Shown here one piece after another: positions 16,481 to 26,036 of a stretch of DNA of 64,000 bases (position 1 is the first letter of the stretch; every line of letters starts with the position of its first letter). This DNA is from Lentisphaera profundi. GTDB lineage: Bacteria > Verrucomicrobiota > Lentisphaeria > Lentisphaerales > Lentisphaeraceae. Both the position numbers and the translations under genes were made by a program. The DNA is taken from assembly GCF_028728065.1 (NCBI RefSeq), contig NZ_CP117811.1, positions 1 through 64,000 on the forward strand, read 5' to 3'. The notes under the pieces were generated by a model. The model ran no database searches, was not told the origin of the DNA, and was given only the letters and a program-made list of their open reading frames with translations.

Positions 16481-18130
16481 TTAAAATTTCCTTAGGTGGC
16501 TTTCTATTGCCGTGTCTGATTTTTGGGGAAAATCATGGTTAAAGTGCAAGCCGCGACTTTCTTGGCGCGAGAGGGCACAATCAATAATGAGTTCTGATAA
16601 ACAAGCTAGGTTACGGAGCTCGATTAAATCAGGAGTGATATTGAAATCCCAATAATAATGGGTGATTTCATGCTGAATATTACGAATGCGACGTTTGGCG
16701 CGCTGAAGGCGCTTATTCGTTCTAAAAATCCCCACAAAGTCCCACATGAAAGAACGCATCTCTTGCCAGTTATGAGTAATAACAACCTGCTCGTCTGAAT
16801 CAGTAGCGTTGCCACTTGTCCAGCTAGGGACGGCATTCATTTGTGTTTGTAAAATAGACTGAGATAAAGAGGCATTCATTTCGGCGGCACATTCTGCGGA
16901 TTTTCCGCCCATGACGACGGCTTCAAGTAAACTATTACTAGCGAGACGGTTGGCGCCATGGAGACCTGTACAGGCGGTTTCACCGATAGCATAGAGACGG
17001 GTAATATTCGTAGTTCCACAAATATCGGTCTTCACACCACCACAGCAGTAATGAGCAGCAGGAACAACGGGGATGGGATCTTTAGCCATATTTAAACCAA
17101 TTGATTCACAAGTGGCAAAGATTTTCGGGAAACGCTTGCGCAGAAATTCTTCATTGTGATGAGTGATATCGAGATAGACGCATTTCTCACCCGTTTCTTT
17201 AAGTTCGCGGTCAATGGCGCGTGCTACGACATCGCGTGGAGCTAAACTTTTGAGTTCATGATATTTTTCCATGAAGTCGACGAGCTCATTTTTACGTCGG
17301 ATTTTCAAAATGGCACCTTCACCACGAACCGCTTCCGAAATGAGGAAGCTATTGATGCGATGATCAAAAAGGCATGTGGGATGAAATTGAAAAAATTCCA
17401 TATTTGCGATATCCGCATTGGCTCTGTAGGCCATAGCAATGCCATCGCCAGTGGCGATATCTGGATTTGTGGTATAGGTATAAACTTTGCCCGCACCACC
17501 GGTAGCTAAAATAGTAGACTTAGCTAGGAAAGTCGTGACGAGTTCATTATCTTTGTCGAGGATGTAAGCACCGAGGCAATTATTTTTATCAAGTCCCCAA
17601 CCGAGTTTACCCGTAGTGATGAGATCTATAGCGTGAAAATTTTCAAAAACCTCAATTCTATCTTCTTGGCGACAAGCTTTCTCTAGGGCACGTATGACTT
17701 CAGTACCAGTAATATCTCCCGCATGCAGAACTCGGCGTTGGCTATGACCGCCTTCGCGACCGAGGTTATATTGGCCTGATTCATCATCGTCACTCTCGTC
17801 CACTTCTGAACGGCGAGTGAATTTAACGCCGAGATCAATGAGTTTTTGTATGGCTGTGGGACCTGCAGAAACTATATCGGTGACGACTTTTTCATCGCAA
17901 AGACCTGCCCCAGCTTTCAGTGTATCCGAAACATGGAGTTCAAAGCTGTCCTGATCGTTGATATCACTCATGACACAGGAGATTCCTCCCTGAGCATATT
18001 TACTATTGCATTCGCTGAGTTCTCGTTTGGAGATCAAGGCCACTGAGCCATGTTCTGCTGCTTGTAGAGCACAGTACATACCCGCGAGGCCGCTACCAAT
18101 GATCAAGAAATCGTACTCGACTTTTTTCAT
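16481..18130 (-). CDS. nadB: L-aspartate oxidase
   Basis: FAD enzyme converting L-aspartate to iminoaspartate, first step of de novo NAD synthesis. The dinucleotide fold starts at FLIIGSGLAGMYCALQA, followed by NSKYAQGGISCVM, SEAVRGEGAIL and the GLHGANRLASNSLLEAVV signature near residue 385. The C-terminal helical domain is present. ATG at 18130 (MKKVEYDF) is preferred over a TTG five codons earlier; the ribosome site is weak. nadA and nadC are not in the window. A NAPRTase-like gene at 44494 hints that a salvage-type protein is also encoded. Confidence 0.95.
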   Translation of the reverse strand: MKKVEYDFLIIGSGLAGMYCALQAAEHGSVALISKRELSECNSKYAQGGISCVMSDINDQDSFELHVSDTLKAGAGLCDEKVVTDIVSAGPTAIQKLIDLGVKFTRRSEVDESDDDESGQYNLGREGGHSQRRVLHAGDITGTEVIRALEKACRQEDRIEVFENFHAIDLITTGKLGWGLDKNNCLGAYILDKDNELVTTFLAKSTILATGGAGKVYTYTTNPDIATGDGIAMAYRANADIANMEFFQFHPTCLFDHRINSFLISEAVRGEGAILKIRRKNELVDFMEKYHELKSLAPRDVVARAIDRELKETGEKCVYLDITHHNEEFLRKRFPKIFATCESIGLNMAKDPIPVVPAAHYCCGGVKTDICGTTNITRLYAIGETACTGLHGANRLASNSLLEAVVMGGKSAECAAEMNASLSQSILQTQMNAVPSWTSGNATDSDEQVVITHNWQEMRSFMWDFVGIFRTNKRLQRAKRRIRNIQHEITHYYWDFNITPDLIELRNLACLSELIIDCALSRQESRGLHFNHDFPQKSDTAIESHLRKF

Positions 18131-18308
18131 ATTTGTTTTTTCCAAAAATTTTGCTTAAATTACACGAAGGCGTGCTACTGACAAGCTGAGTTGACCTTTT
18201 GTGCCATTTATGCTGAAAAAAAAGTATTTGTGCTAGTTCGAATATTTTTATTGAGTGACTAGACGCATAAATTATTTTAGTGTTGATTGAATAATATTAG
18301 GAAGGATT

Positions 18309-20027
18309 ATGCCTCAGTTTATTAGATTGCGTCCAGAATATAAATGCCATGAATCAGAACAAAAAGTTGCGACTTTACTCCAGCGTTTACCCAGTCATTG
18401 GATCGTTGTATGGGGTTACTACTACAAAGGACCTCGCGGAGTTTCTCGAGAAGGTGATTTTTTAGTATTCAATCCAGATGCAGGTGTCTTAGTCATTGAA
18501 GCTAAAGGCGGAGTTTTACGCAGAAATAAAAAAACGGGTGAATGGAATACCCATGGTCGCACTGCTCCAGATTCACAATTATTTAGAGAAATTCAGGGAG
18601 TAAGGGATATTTTGGCCCGCGCAGGTGGCTCCTACAAAATGGTGGTTAAAGGTGTATTGGCTTGTCCTGATTTGTGTATTCAAGGAAAGGTGAATGAGTA
18701 CCAAGGCCTGCCACGTGAACTGATCATGGATCGTGATGACTTAGAGAGTTTTGTTCCTCAGATGGATGCGAAGCTAGGACGAATCATGAAAATTGGCGCG
18801 GGAGAAGCAGAAAAAATGTTTCGCAAGGCCTTTGTCAGTGAGGATGAGAGTGGCGTCGATCCCAAGTCGGTGAAAGAAACTGATAAGTACCTTACAAAAC
18901 TCATTAATTCAAAAGTTACACGGGTGCTGAATCATTTGATTCACAATCGCCAGTTTGTGGTCAAAGGCGCCCCAGGTAGTGGTAAATCGTGGATGGCACT
19001 CGGCTTAGCTAGGATTTGGGCAGGACGTCGTCGTGAACGAGGGGGTTCGGTATTAATTCTTTGTTATAATCGCGCTTTACGCAATAAATTAAAAGATATT
19101 GCAGATAAAATGGAGCAAGGAGGTCAAGCGCGCAAGGGCACAATCACGGTGCGGCTTTGGGAAGATTTAGCCCGAGATATTTATAAGCAGAATGGTTTAG
19201 AATTTGTAGTTCCTGATGAGCAAGCCGCTCGTAACCAGTTTTATGAATCTCAGCTACCATTGACTTTAGAAGGCTTAGTGGCAGCAGGAAAAGTTACAGC
19301 GGAATATGATTGCCTTATAGTCGATGAAGCTCAAGACCACGATACAGAGTTTCCCATACATGGAACTAATGGACCTGGCTGGTGGTCCATTTATTTTTCA
19401 TTACTCAAAGAAGGTGCAGCAGCACGTATTGCGGTTCTTTATGATTCGGATCAACGCCCGAGCTTTCGACGGGGTGGAATGAATGGTTTTGATGCAGAAA
19501 AACTTTATAGTGTCTTGGAGTCGAATCCTATTCGTTTGAATTTGTTCGAGAGCTATCGCTACACGATGAATATTTTTAAGTATCTCATTAAAATCAAATC
19601 AAATTCATCAAAAATTAGAACGATGGATTTAACTCCTGCAGAAGATTTACCCGCGGGGGAACCGGTAGTGGAAAAAGTACTGAAGCACCACCTCATTCCC
19701 AAGTACCTTGATGATACAATTAAAGATCTACTCAAACGCAAAGTCTGTCAGCCAGAAGAAATTATGATCATCGCCAATTCCTTTAGTAAAAATCGTCGTC
19801 TATTACCGAGTGGCACAATGGGGGGAGCTAAAATCAATAACGGCCTCTTTCCAGAGAAAAATAAGATCCTCTATATTTCAGCTAACAAAGTTAAGGGGCT
19901 CGAGACTAAAGTGGCATTTTTAGTCGGCTACGATGCCGATTTTCAGCAAGATGAGCAACAGTGTCAGAGTCTCTTCATTGGAGCCAGTCGAGCGCGGCAA
20001 ATATTGTACGTCGTTTTTACCAAGTAG
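18309..20027 (+). CDS. NERD nuclease-related domain fused to superfamily I helicase
   Basis: A 572-residue soluble protein. The N-terminal NERD domain has a PD-(D/E)xK-like core: Glu48-x-Asp50 in SREGDFLVF and Glu64-Ala-Lys66 in VIEAKGG. The helicase part has Walker A GAPGSGKSW (220-228), LCYNRALRNKL, Walker B LIVDEAQD (336-343), LYDSDQ, LFESYRYT, SANKVKGLETKVAFLVG and FIGASRARQILYVVF (UvrD-like motifs). It probably acts on DNA or RNA with ATP. NERD-helicase proteins are found in housekeeping and in defence loci; here it stands alone with AGGAAGG before the ATG, so its biological role is undecided. Confidence 0.85.
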   Translation: MPQFIRLRPEYKCHESEQKVATLLQRLPSHWIVVWGYYYKGPRGVSREGDFLVFNPDAGVLVIEAKGGVLRRNKKTGEWNTHGRTAPDSQLFREIQGVRDILARAGGSYKMVVKGVLACPDLCIQGKVNEYQGLPRELIMDRDDLESFVPQMDAKLGRIMKIGAGEAEKMFRKAFVSEDESGVDPKSVKETDKYLTKLINSKVTRVLNHLIHNRQFVVKGAPGSGKSWMALGLARIWAGRRRERGGSVLILCYNRALRNKLKDIADKMEQGGQARKGTITVRLWEDLARDIYKQNGLEFVVPDEQAARNQFYESQLPLTLEGLVAAGKVTAEYDCLIVDEAQDHDTEFPIHGTNGPGWWSIYFSLLKEGAAARIAVLYDSDQRPSFRRGGMNGFDAEKLYSVLESNPIRLNLFESYRYTMNIFKYLIKIKSNSSKIRTMDLTPAEDLPAGEPVVEKVLKHHLIPKYLDDTIKDLLKRKVCQPEEIMIIANSFSKNRRLLPSGTMGGAKINNGLFPEKNKILYISANKVKGLETKVAFLVGYDADFQQDEQQCQSLFIGASRARQILYVVFTK

Positions 20028-20153
20028 CTCGAGGCATAATAAATAGTAGTATTTATTATTAGCTTAACACTAAATTAAGAATCCAGATCTTGCTCAAAGC
20101 GGTAACTTTAGTTATAATCCACAATCAATTAATAATGATATGGAGATAGAGAT

Positions 20154-20786
20154 ATGATTGCAGCATGCCCCAATTGTGAGTGGAGTGATACAGTAGAGGA
20201 TTCTTTTTTAGGCCAAACGGCTGAATGTCCCTCATGCGAAAATGACTTTGTTGTTGCCTCAGAAGTTCAAGAAGAAGTAGCACCGCCAAAGAAAAAGAAA
20301 AAGAAAATGACGGTAGCAAAACGTAAACCCGCAGTAAGGCGCCAAGCGGAAAGTATAGATGATTCTAGTAATCCTTACGCGGCTCCAGATAGTAGCGATA
20401 CTCTAAGCGTAAATTCTGACGGCGAAGTACTGGAATACGGAGGCATGCAACGCGGAGCTTATTGGGGATGGAATTTTGGTTTAAACTTTTTAGCGCTGAT
20501 TCCGATTGTCGGTCAAATTGGCGCGATTATTGGTTCCATTCATGTGATTCGCCAACGCTGTGTTAACCTCGGTTATAGCCTGTGGTATGGTTGGACAATT
20601 TTCATTCCGTTTTATAACTTTGTAGTAGGCTTTCGTTTCGCCTGTTGTCCAGAGGGTTATGCCGACCATAAAACTCTTGATAAGACGGGCAAGATACTAT
20701 TAGGTGTTATGCTTGCCTTTATAGTTCTAATGTTCGTAGCAATTGGCGTCGCCGTAGCGGCCGGCGGAGCAGCAGGACGTCAATAA
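20154..20786 (+). CDS. Zinc-ribbon membrane protein
   Basis: A 210-residue protein beginning with a CPNC...CPSC zinc ribbon (Cys5/8 and Cys25/28), then a Lys-rich linker (KKKKKK near residue 45), an NPYAAP stretch and about three hydrophobic segments (near 105-125, 140-160, 180-203). The NPYAAP-linker-membrane layout is common in Planctomycete and Lentisphaera genomes, with unknown function; the membrane part may be DUF805-like. It is monocistronic with a strong terminator. Confidence 0.7.
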   Translation: MIAACPNCEWSDTVEDSFLGQTAECPSCENDFVVASEVQEEVAPPKKKKKKMTVAKRKPAVRRQAESIDDSSNPYAAPDSSDTLSVNSDGEVLEYGGMQRGAYWGWNFGLNFLALIPIVGQIGAIIGSIHVIRQRCVNLGYSLWYGWTIFIPFYNFVVGFRFACCPEGYADHKTLDKTGKILLGVMLAFIVLMFVAIGVAVAAGGAAGRQ

Positions 20787-20808
20787 ACGCTCTTTCCAGT
20801 AAACACAA

Positions 20809-20840
20809 AAAAGGGATGCTATTGAGCATCCCTTTTTTTA
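20809..20840. terminator. Bidirectional intrinsic terminator
   Basis: Perfect stem GGGATGCT/AGCATCCC around ATTG, A-run before and T-run after. It serves the zinc-ribbon gene on one strand and the SulP gene on the other. Confidence 0.93.
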
Positions 20841-20859
20841 TGACTATTGACTTTGCGAC

Positions 20860-22662
20860 TTAGGCAAGTGAATCGTCAGCCACGAGGTATTTTGGGTCTT
20901 CGAGAATATTGACTTCTACGATGTCACCAGATTTTCTAAGTAGTGTAGCACATTCAGGACTGAGGTGACGGAGGTGAAGGATTTTACCTGCTGCTTTATA
21001 GCGCTCACTGAGTCCGTGAACTGCTTCTATCCCAGAGTGGTCACAGACTTTGGAATCAGCGAAGTCGATGTAGACATCTTTAGGATCATTATTAGGATCA
21101 AAGAGTTCTTTGAAAGAAGTGATGGAACCGAAAAAGACATTTCCTTTTACAACATAGGTTTTCTCAGTTTTACTTTCCTTAGTGACTTTGATTTTGATCT
21201 CTTTGGCAGAGTTCCATGCATAGATGAGGGCAGAAATGATAATACCGATACCCACTGCGACTGCGAGGTCAAGGAAGACGGTTACCGCTGATACAATGAT
21301 AATGATGAGAATTTCAGATTTTTGGATTTTGCCAAATAAGCGCAGTGAAGACCATTCGAAAGTGGCGATAACAACCATGAACATCACACCGATGAGTGAC
21401 GCGACGGGGATCATCTCAATAAGATGAGGTGCAAATAAGATAAAAATCAGCATGAAAATAGCCGTCGCAATACCAGATGTACGGCCACGACCACCAGAAT
21501 TTAAACAGATCACACTTTGACCAATCATCGCGCAACCGCACATGCCACCAAAGAAACCACTGACAACATTACCAGCACCTTGGGCAACGGATTCTCTATT
21601 GCCTTGGCCACGAGTTTCAGTAATTTCATCAATAAGTGACATGGTCATGAGCGTTTCAATTAAGCCTACAGAAGCGAGAATAAGTGCAAGGATCAAAACT
21701 TTAATGGCTTTATCACGATTATCCGGATTGCTCATATCCCAGCCAATATCCGGAAGGTGTAAACTTGGTAAACGCCCTTTTAGACTGCCATCAAGTGCAT
21801 CTGCAGTGTCTTTTTTACCTTCTGCAATGAGTTTTGTTTGATTGAGCTCCCAACGCTCTTGGACTTGTTCATTAGTGATTTTTTTAGCCACAGTGGCTTC
21901 TGCCGTAGCGGCATAATCACGATGGAGAACGGTTTCTTTTTGAGCTGTGAATTGATCTGTAATGATTTCCTTCTCAGTCATAGAAGTACGCTGGCCAAGA
22001 ACGACGTCAGATACTCTTTTTGAGTGATCCTTTAAAGGTGTAAAGGTAGCGAGCAATGTGCAAATAACGATGGCTGCGAGTGGTGCGGGAATAGCTTTTG
22101 TGAATTTGGGAAGGAAGTGAACAATTAACATAGTTAGGACAATCATGCCCATCATCGTCAGCATGGCGGGACTCGTAAGTGCCATCCAGTCGCCAGCATA
22201 AGTAAACATATCATGCTGCTTATCGTAAACGACGCGAGTATTTTCTTTGAATTGACCAAATTGTGCCATACCAATGACGATGGCGAGACCATTGACGAAA
22301 CCGAGCATAACGGGATGCGGTAAGAGGCGAATGAATTTCCCCATTTTGAAGGCCCCAAAGAGTACCTGTAAAATCCCGGTAACAATAACTGCCGCAAGTA
22401 AATACTCTAAGCCAAACATAATAATGAAGGCAGTAGTAACGACAGCCATGGAGCCAGCCGCACCAGAGATCATGGCGGGACGTCCGCCGAATACTGAAGT
22501 GATAAAGCCAATAAAGAAGGAGCCATAAAGGCCCATCATCGGGTCAATACCCGCAACAAAAGTAAAAGCAACGGCTTCGGGGATCAGAGTGAGTACGGCG
22601 GTTAAGCCCGCGAGTATATCATTCTTCAGATTGCCTGAATGTTTTCGTAAAATATTAAACAT
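20860..22662 (-). CDS. SulP-family anion transporter with STAS domain
   Basis: A 600-residue inner-membrane transporter for sulfate, bicarbonate or similar anions. N-terminal membrane domain: AGLTAVLTLIPEAVAFTFVAG, SGAAGSMAVV and GMCGCAMIGQSVICLNSGGRGRTSG-type elements. A C-terminal cytoplasmic STAS domain starts near residue 500 (VYIDFADSKVCDHSGIEAV). Between membrane helices, at about 205-305, there is an unusual hydrophilic charged insertion of roughly 100 residues with no recognised domain. AGGAA before the ATG supports the start. Substrate cannot be assigned. Confidence 0.88.
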   Translation of the reverse strand: MFNILRKHSGNLKNDILAGLTAVLTLIPEAVAFTFVAGIDPMMGLYGSFFIGFITSVFGGRPAMISGAAGSMAVVTTAFIIMFGLEYLLAAVIVTGILQVLFGAFKMGKFIRLLPHPVMLGFVNGLAIVIGMAQFGQFKENTRVVYDKQHDMFTYAGDWMALTSPAMLTMMGMIVLTMLIVHFLPKFTKAIPAPLAAIVICTLLATFTPLKDHSKRVSDVVLGQRTSMTEKEIITDQFTAQKETVLHRDYAATAEATVAKKITNEQVQERWELNQTKLIAEGKKDTADALDGSLKGRLPSLHLPDIGWDMSNPDNRDKAIKVLILALILASVGLIETLMTMSLIDEITETRGQGNRESVAQGAGNVVSGFFGGMCGCAMIGQSVICLNSGGRGRTSGIATAIFMLIFILFAPHLIEMIPVASLIGVMFMVVIATFEWSSLRLFGKIQKSEILIIIIVSAVTVFLDLAVAVGIGIIISALIYAWNSAKEIKIKVTKESKTEKTYVVKGNVFFGSITSFKELFDPNNDPKDVYIDFADSKVCDHSGIEAVHGLSERYKAAGKILHLRHLSPECATLLRKSGDIVEVNILEDPKYLVADDSLA

Positions 22663-22776
22663 AATAATTCCTATAAAATTCTAAATAGAGCAATGTCATT
22701 TGGAGTCGTAAGCCCTTATTGCTCTGTAAGCTTCGGTAAAAAGTTCTGACAATGAAGGTATGTATAAAAATGTAAA

Positions 22777-22810
22777 GGGCTAAAACTTTTTTTTGTGAAA
22801 GTTTCAGCCC
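22777..22810 (-). terminator. Hairpin between SGNH lipoprotein and SulP genes
   Basis: Imperfect arms GGGCTAAAACTTT and AAAGTTTCAGCCC. It follows the SGNH stop on the minus strand but lies upstream of sulP, where it may end the upstream transcript. The T-run is interrupted. Confidence 0.5.
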
Positions 22811-22817
22811 CCTATGA

Positions 22818-22839
22818 CATGAATCAATATTGATTCATG
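22818..22839. repeat. 22-bp perfect palindrome
   Basis: CATGAATCAAT joined directly to ATTGATTCATG, an even-symmetry palindrome 14 bases past the SGNH stop. It could be the first part of a terminator or a dimeric-protein site. Confidence 0.55.
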
Positions 22840-22852
22840 ATGATAGAAATTT

Positions 22853-23602
22853 TTAGTCTTGCATAAGCTCCACAAGTTTTGGCTCAATAGCTTCGGCCCA
22901 CTTGGGGTACATTTCATTATTGGGGTGAAGAAGATCATTCATTATATTCTTATGTAAAATTCTCTTGTCATCAAGGAAAATAGCGTTGATATTTAAGAAG
23001 AAAATATCTTTGTTATCGGCGTAAGTTTTAATGATTTCATTTGTGCCCATAGTGAGTTTGCGGAGTGCATCATTATCATCTTTACCACGTGGGAAGATTG
23101 CGAGCATAAGGATTTTTGTCTCAGGTAGTCTTACACGTAACTCTTGGAGAATCGCCTTAACGCCTTTTGCGGTTTCCGCAGAAGCTTCTTTGTTGTGACC
23201 GGCATTATTTGTACCAATCATCAAAACGAGAGCTTTTGGATTGATGCCATCAACAGCTCCATGATCTAAACGCCAAAGTACGTGCTCAGTGCGATCTCCG
23301 CTAAAACCTAAATTGAGTGCCTTGCGACCTGCGTAGTATTGATCCCAAGTTTTTTTCTGCCTATCCCAAGCATGAGTAATGGAATCCCCGAGGAAAACTA
23401 ATTGAACATCGCCGAGTTGTTCTTTCTGAGCAAGCTTTTCTTGATGACGAGGCATCCACCATTTTACCGCCCACTTAGCATCTTGTTGTACAGGAGTGGT
23501 GGATGTACCTGTATTTTTTACTGACTCACCAAGATTATTGCTCGCACATGAAGTGGTCAATAAATAGAGTGCAAAACTTAAAGCGAAGATGATTTTTTTC
23601 AT
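22853..23602 (-). CDS. SGNH/GDSL hydrolase lipoprotein
   Basis: A 249-residue exported lipoprotein (signal MKKIIFALSFALYLLTTSC). It has all SGNH blocks: VFLGDSITHAW (nucleophile Ser), LNLGFSGDRTEHVLWRL (block II Gly), VLMIGTNNAGH (block III Asn) and MNDLLHPN (Asp-x-x-His). This resembles platelet-activating-factor acetylhydrolase-like esterases that deacetylate carbohydrates. It differs clearly from the other SGNH protein at 5673. Likely acts at the outer membrane or periplasm; substrate unknown. Monocistronic. Confidence 0.85.
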   Translation of the reverse strand: MKKIIFALSFALYLLTTSCASNNLGESVKNTGTSTTPVQQDAKWAVKWWMPRHQEKLAQKEQLGDVQLVFLGDSITHAWDRQKKTWDQYYAGRKALNLGFSGDRTEHVLWRLDHGAVDGINPKALVLMIGTNNAGHNKEASAETAKGVKAILQELRVRLPETKILMLAIFPRGKDDNDALRKLTMGTNEIIKTYADNKDIFFLNINAIFLDDKRILHKNIMNDLLHPNNEMYPKWAEAIEPKLVELMQD

Positions 23603-23801
23603 GGGGGTCCTTTTTAGATTGAGGGGATGTAAGAAGAAGTTTTTATTTTAATTGAAGATACCGAGTCTACAAGTTGTGAATTTTTCTAGAGATATTTATT
23701 GTTGAAGACTTCATTAAGTGAAAGATTAAGCCATATTTTGGAGATATAGAATTATAGAGAAAGACTTATATTGTTTCTATGAACATCAAGGGGAGATCGC
23801 T

Positions 23802-25487
23802 ATGCCACGTTTCATTTTATTTATTTTATCCTTAAGTTTCTTTGCCAGTGGCGAAGAACTTTTACCACAAATTGAGCAAGCAAAAAATATGATCGAGGTC
23901 AACAAAATTGTCGACACGATTTTTGAATCTAGTGATTATAAAGAGTCTAGCAAAGCGATAGAGATCTATTTAGATAAACAAAATATATCTTCGATGCGCT
24001 CGGTTTCAAAAATGCTGATTTTTTCTGACCTCGCAAAATTCTTGAAAGTCCTTAGCTTAGGAGATGATTTATCTCCAGAATTCGTAAAATGGCTCTCAAA
24101 CTATAAGCGTCGTAGTGATTTACTTTATAATATCACACGCTCGGATGACTTAAGTGAAGTACTAAATATTCTCCAAAAAATTCATAAGCACGACCCTAGT
24201 GAAGTGGATAAATATTGGAATCTTGCTTTAGCGACAAGTTTAGTTTGGGATACTGAGCGAAAAAATATGCATCATCAAATGGGCTCAAAAACCATGTCTT
24301 ACTCATGGGAGATAACGGCACTGTATGATTACTTCAAAAAAATCTACAAGCGTGGTGCGAAGCTCTCTTATTCTAAATTATCAGTTCAAGAATTAGTCTT
24401 TGTTGTGGCTGTTGATGTACCTTTGGAAGAATTGCATTGGGCCCTTAAAAATTGTTCTGGTTCTGCACGAGCATGGGCCAAGCGCTATTTTGAAATTAAG
24501 TACAATACGACGCGCCTGAATGCCGAACGCTACCAATGGGATCAGGGAATGTATTCCTTAGCGAATATAAAAGAACTCGGCGGAATATGTGTAGATCAAG
24601 CCTATTTCACGGTTATGTCGGCGCGAGCCAACGGGATTCCCGCGATGTATTTTAGTGGTATGGGTCGAGGGGCAACTGATGTAGGTCATGCTTGGGCTGG
24701 AGTGATGAAAGATGGCAGAGAGTGGGATTTAGAAATTGGACGCTATTCTCAAGGCAATTACGGAACAGGTAAAGCACGTGACCCACAGACTAATATGAGG
24801 TTAACCGATCATGAGCTCGATTTCAAAAGTAATGCTATTTTTGCCTCAGAGCAGCACATTAATTCTTTGAGGATGACTTCACTAGCAAGACATTTTAGCA
24901 AAATGAAAAAGGATGATTGTGCCGAATACCTTTACAAAAAGGCCCTGACAAGCTCTAAAATGAATATCAAAGCTTATGCGGGACTTAAGCAGATTTATGC
25001 AAAGTTAGATGATCCAAAGAAATTTATCCAAGTCATGAAAGCGGAAATGACCGTATTCAAAAAGTACCCAGATTTTGTGTATGAATTGGGAACAGAATTA
25101 GTCGCAGTTCTGAATAAAAATGGCCAGACTAGCGAAGCTAAAACGCTACAAAAAGCCTTGGTGAAAAAAGTTGAAGATCGTTATGATTTAGCGGAGAGCG
25201 CGACCCAAAACATGGTGAAGAGCCTCTATGAGAATGGAAAAGCTAGCGAAGGTCGGCGCGCTTTTGAACGCTATATTGATGATCAACCAGATTTTTATAA
25301 TACTTTAGATAAAGATATTTTGCTTTATTATGAGCTCACCAAAGCTAATGATCAAAGTAAGTACGCGACGCGCTTTTTGAAAAAAATGATGAAGGGCGGT
25401 CGAGAACGCCAGGCAGTCGTTAAGGAATATCTCTATAAGGCTTATATGGATATTGGTGATGAACGCAATGCTAAAAAAATCCTTTAG
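23802..25487 (+). CDS. Exported transglutaminase-like protein with TPR-type helices
   Basis: A 561-residue protein with signal peptide (1-17). A transglutaminase/protease-like core is visible: GGICVDQAYF (Cys263), DVGHAWAGV (His296) and REWDLEI (Asp309), giving a plausible Cys-His-Asp triad. The C-terminal 200 residues form TPR-like helical repeats (YLYKKALTSSKMNIKAYAGLKQIY). Such proteins may be cysteine peptidases or scaffold proteins in the periplasm; the reaction is unknown. GGGGAG precedes the ATG. Its stop overlaps the convergent regulator gene by 4 bases. Confidence 0.78.
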   Translation: MPRFILFILSLSFFASGEELLPQIEQAKNMIEVNKIVDTIFESSDYKESSKAIEIYLDKQNISSMRSVSKMLIFSDLAKFLKVLSLGDDLSPEFVKWLSNYKRRSDLLYNITRSDDLSEVLNILQKIHKHDPSEVDKYWNLALATSLVWDTERKNMHHQMGSKTMSYSWEITALYDYFKKIYKRGAKLSYSKLSVQELVFVVAVDVPLEELHWALKNCSGSARAWAKRYFEIKYNTTRLNAERYQWDQGMYSLANIKELGGICVDQAYFTVMSARANGIPAMYFSGMGRGATDVGHAWAGVMKDGREWDLEIGRYSQGNYGTGKARDPQTNMRLTDHELDFKSNAIFASEQHINSLRMTSLARHFSKMKKDDCAEYLYKKALTSSKMNIKAYAGLKQIYAKLDDPKKFIQVMKAEMTVFKKYPDFVYELGTELVAVLNKNGQTSEAKTLQKALVKKVEDRYDLAESATQNMVKSLYENGKASEGRRAFERYIDDQPDFYNTLDKDILLYYELTKANDQSKYATRFLKKMMKGGRERQAVVKEYLYKAYMDIGDERNAKKIL

Positions 25488-26020
25488 GATTTAGTAAAAA
25501 GCTTTAAGAGCGATCCGCCTTTTACGAGTTTTTTCAAAATAGGTAAGGGCAATTTAGAGAAGGAGTCATGGAGAATCGCGAGATCTTCCATGAGTTGACT
25601 CAACTCTTTCATAGCTTTGAGTGTATGGGCAGGTAGATCTTCGCCATCAGCCAATTCAATAAATTCTTTTACCGCTGAAATGGTGGGATCTAACTCACGT
25701 TTTCTACGCTCTTCTAGAACAATTTGAAAAACTTTCCACGGGTCTTTATCGGTGGTAAAATGTTCTTTTCTCCTTCCTAAGACGGGGACACTCTTAATGA
25801 GTTTCCAGTCTTTTAATTCACGTAGCGAATTGGATACATTTGAGCGTGCAATACCCAGTAATTTGGTGATTGTATCGGCATCAAGTGATTCATCAGCGAG
25901 GTAAAGTAGTGCGTGAATTTGTGCTACAGTGCGATTAACTCCCCATTGAGGACCCATTTCACCCCAGTGCAGGATGTAGGCTTCCATAGAAGGAGTGATT
26001 TTAAAATTTTCAGCGCTCAT
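25484..26020 (-). CDS. GbsR/MarR-family transcriptional regulator
   Basis: A 178-residue winged-helix regulator. The N-terminus (YILHWGEMGPQWGVNRTVAQIHALLYLADE) and the recognition helix region LGIARSNVSNSLRELKDWKLIKSV are typical of GbsR-like proteins, and KLVKGG lies near the C-terminus. It is divergent from the methyltransferase operon, whose promoter overlaps a perfect inverted repeat, so it probably represses that operon. AAGGAA before the ATG. A MITE-like element sits between the two start sites. Confidence 0.85.
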   Translation of the reverse strand: MSAENFKITPSMEAYILHWGEMGPQWGVNRTVAQIHALLYLADESLDADTITKLLGIARSNVSNSLRELKDWKLIKSVPVLGRRKEHFTTDKDPWKVFQIVLEERRKRELDPTISAVKEFIELADGEDLPAHTLKAMKELSQLMEDLAILHDSFSKLPLPILKKLVKGGSLLKLFTKS

Positions 26021-26036
26021 ATTGATTCCTTAGTTT

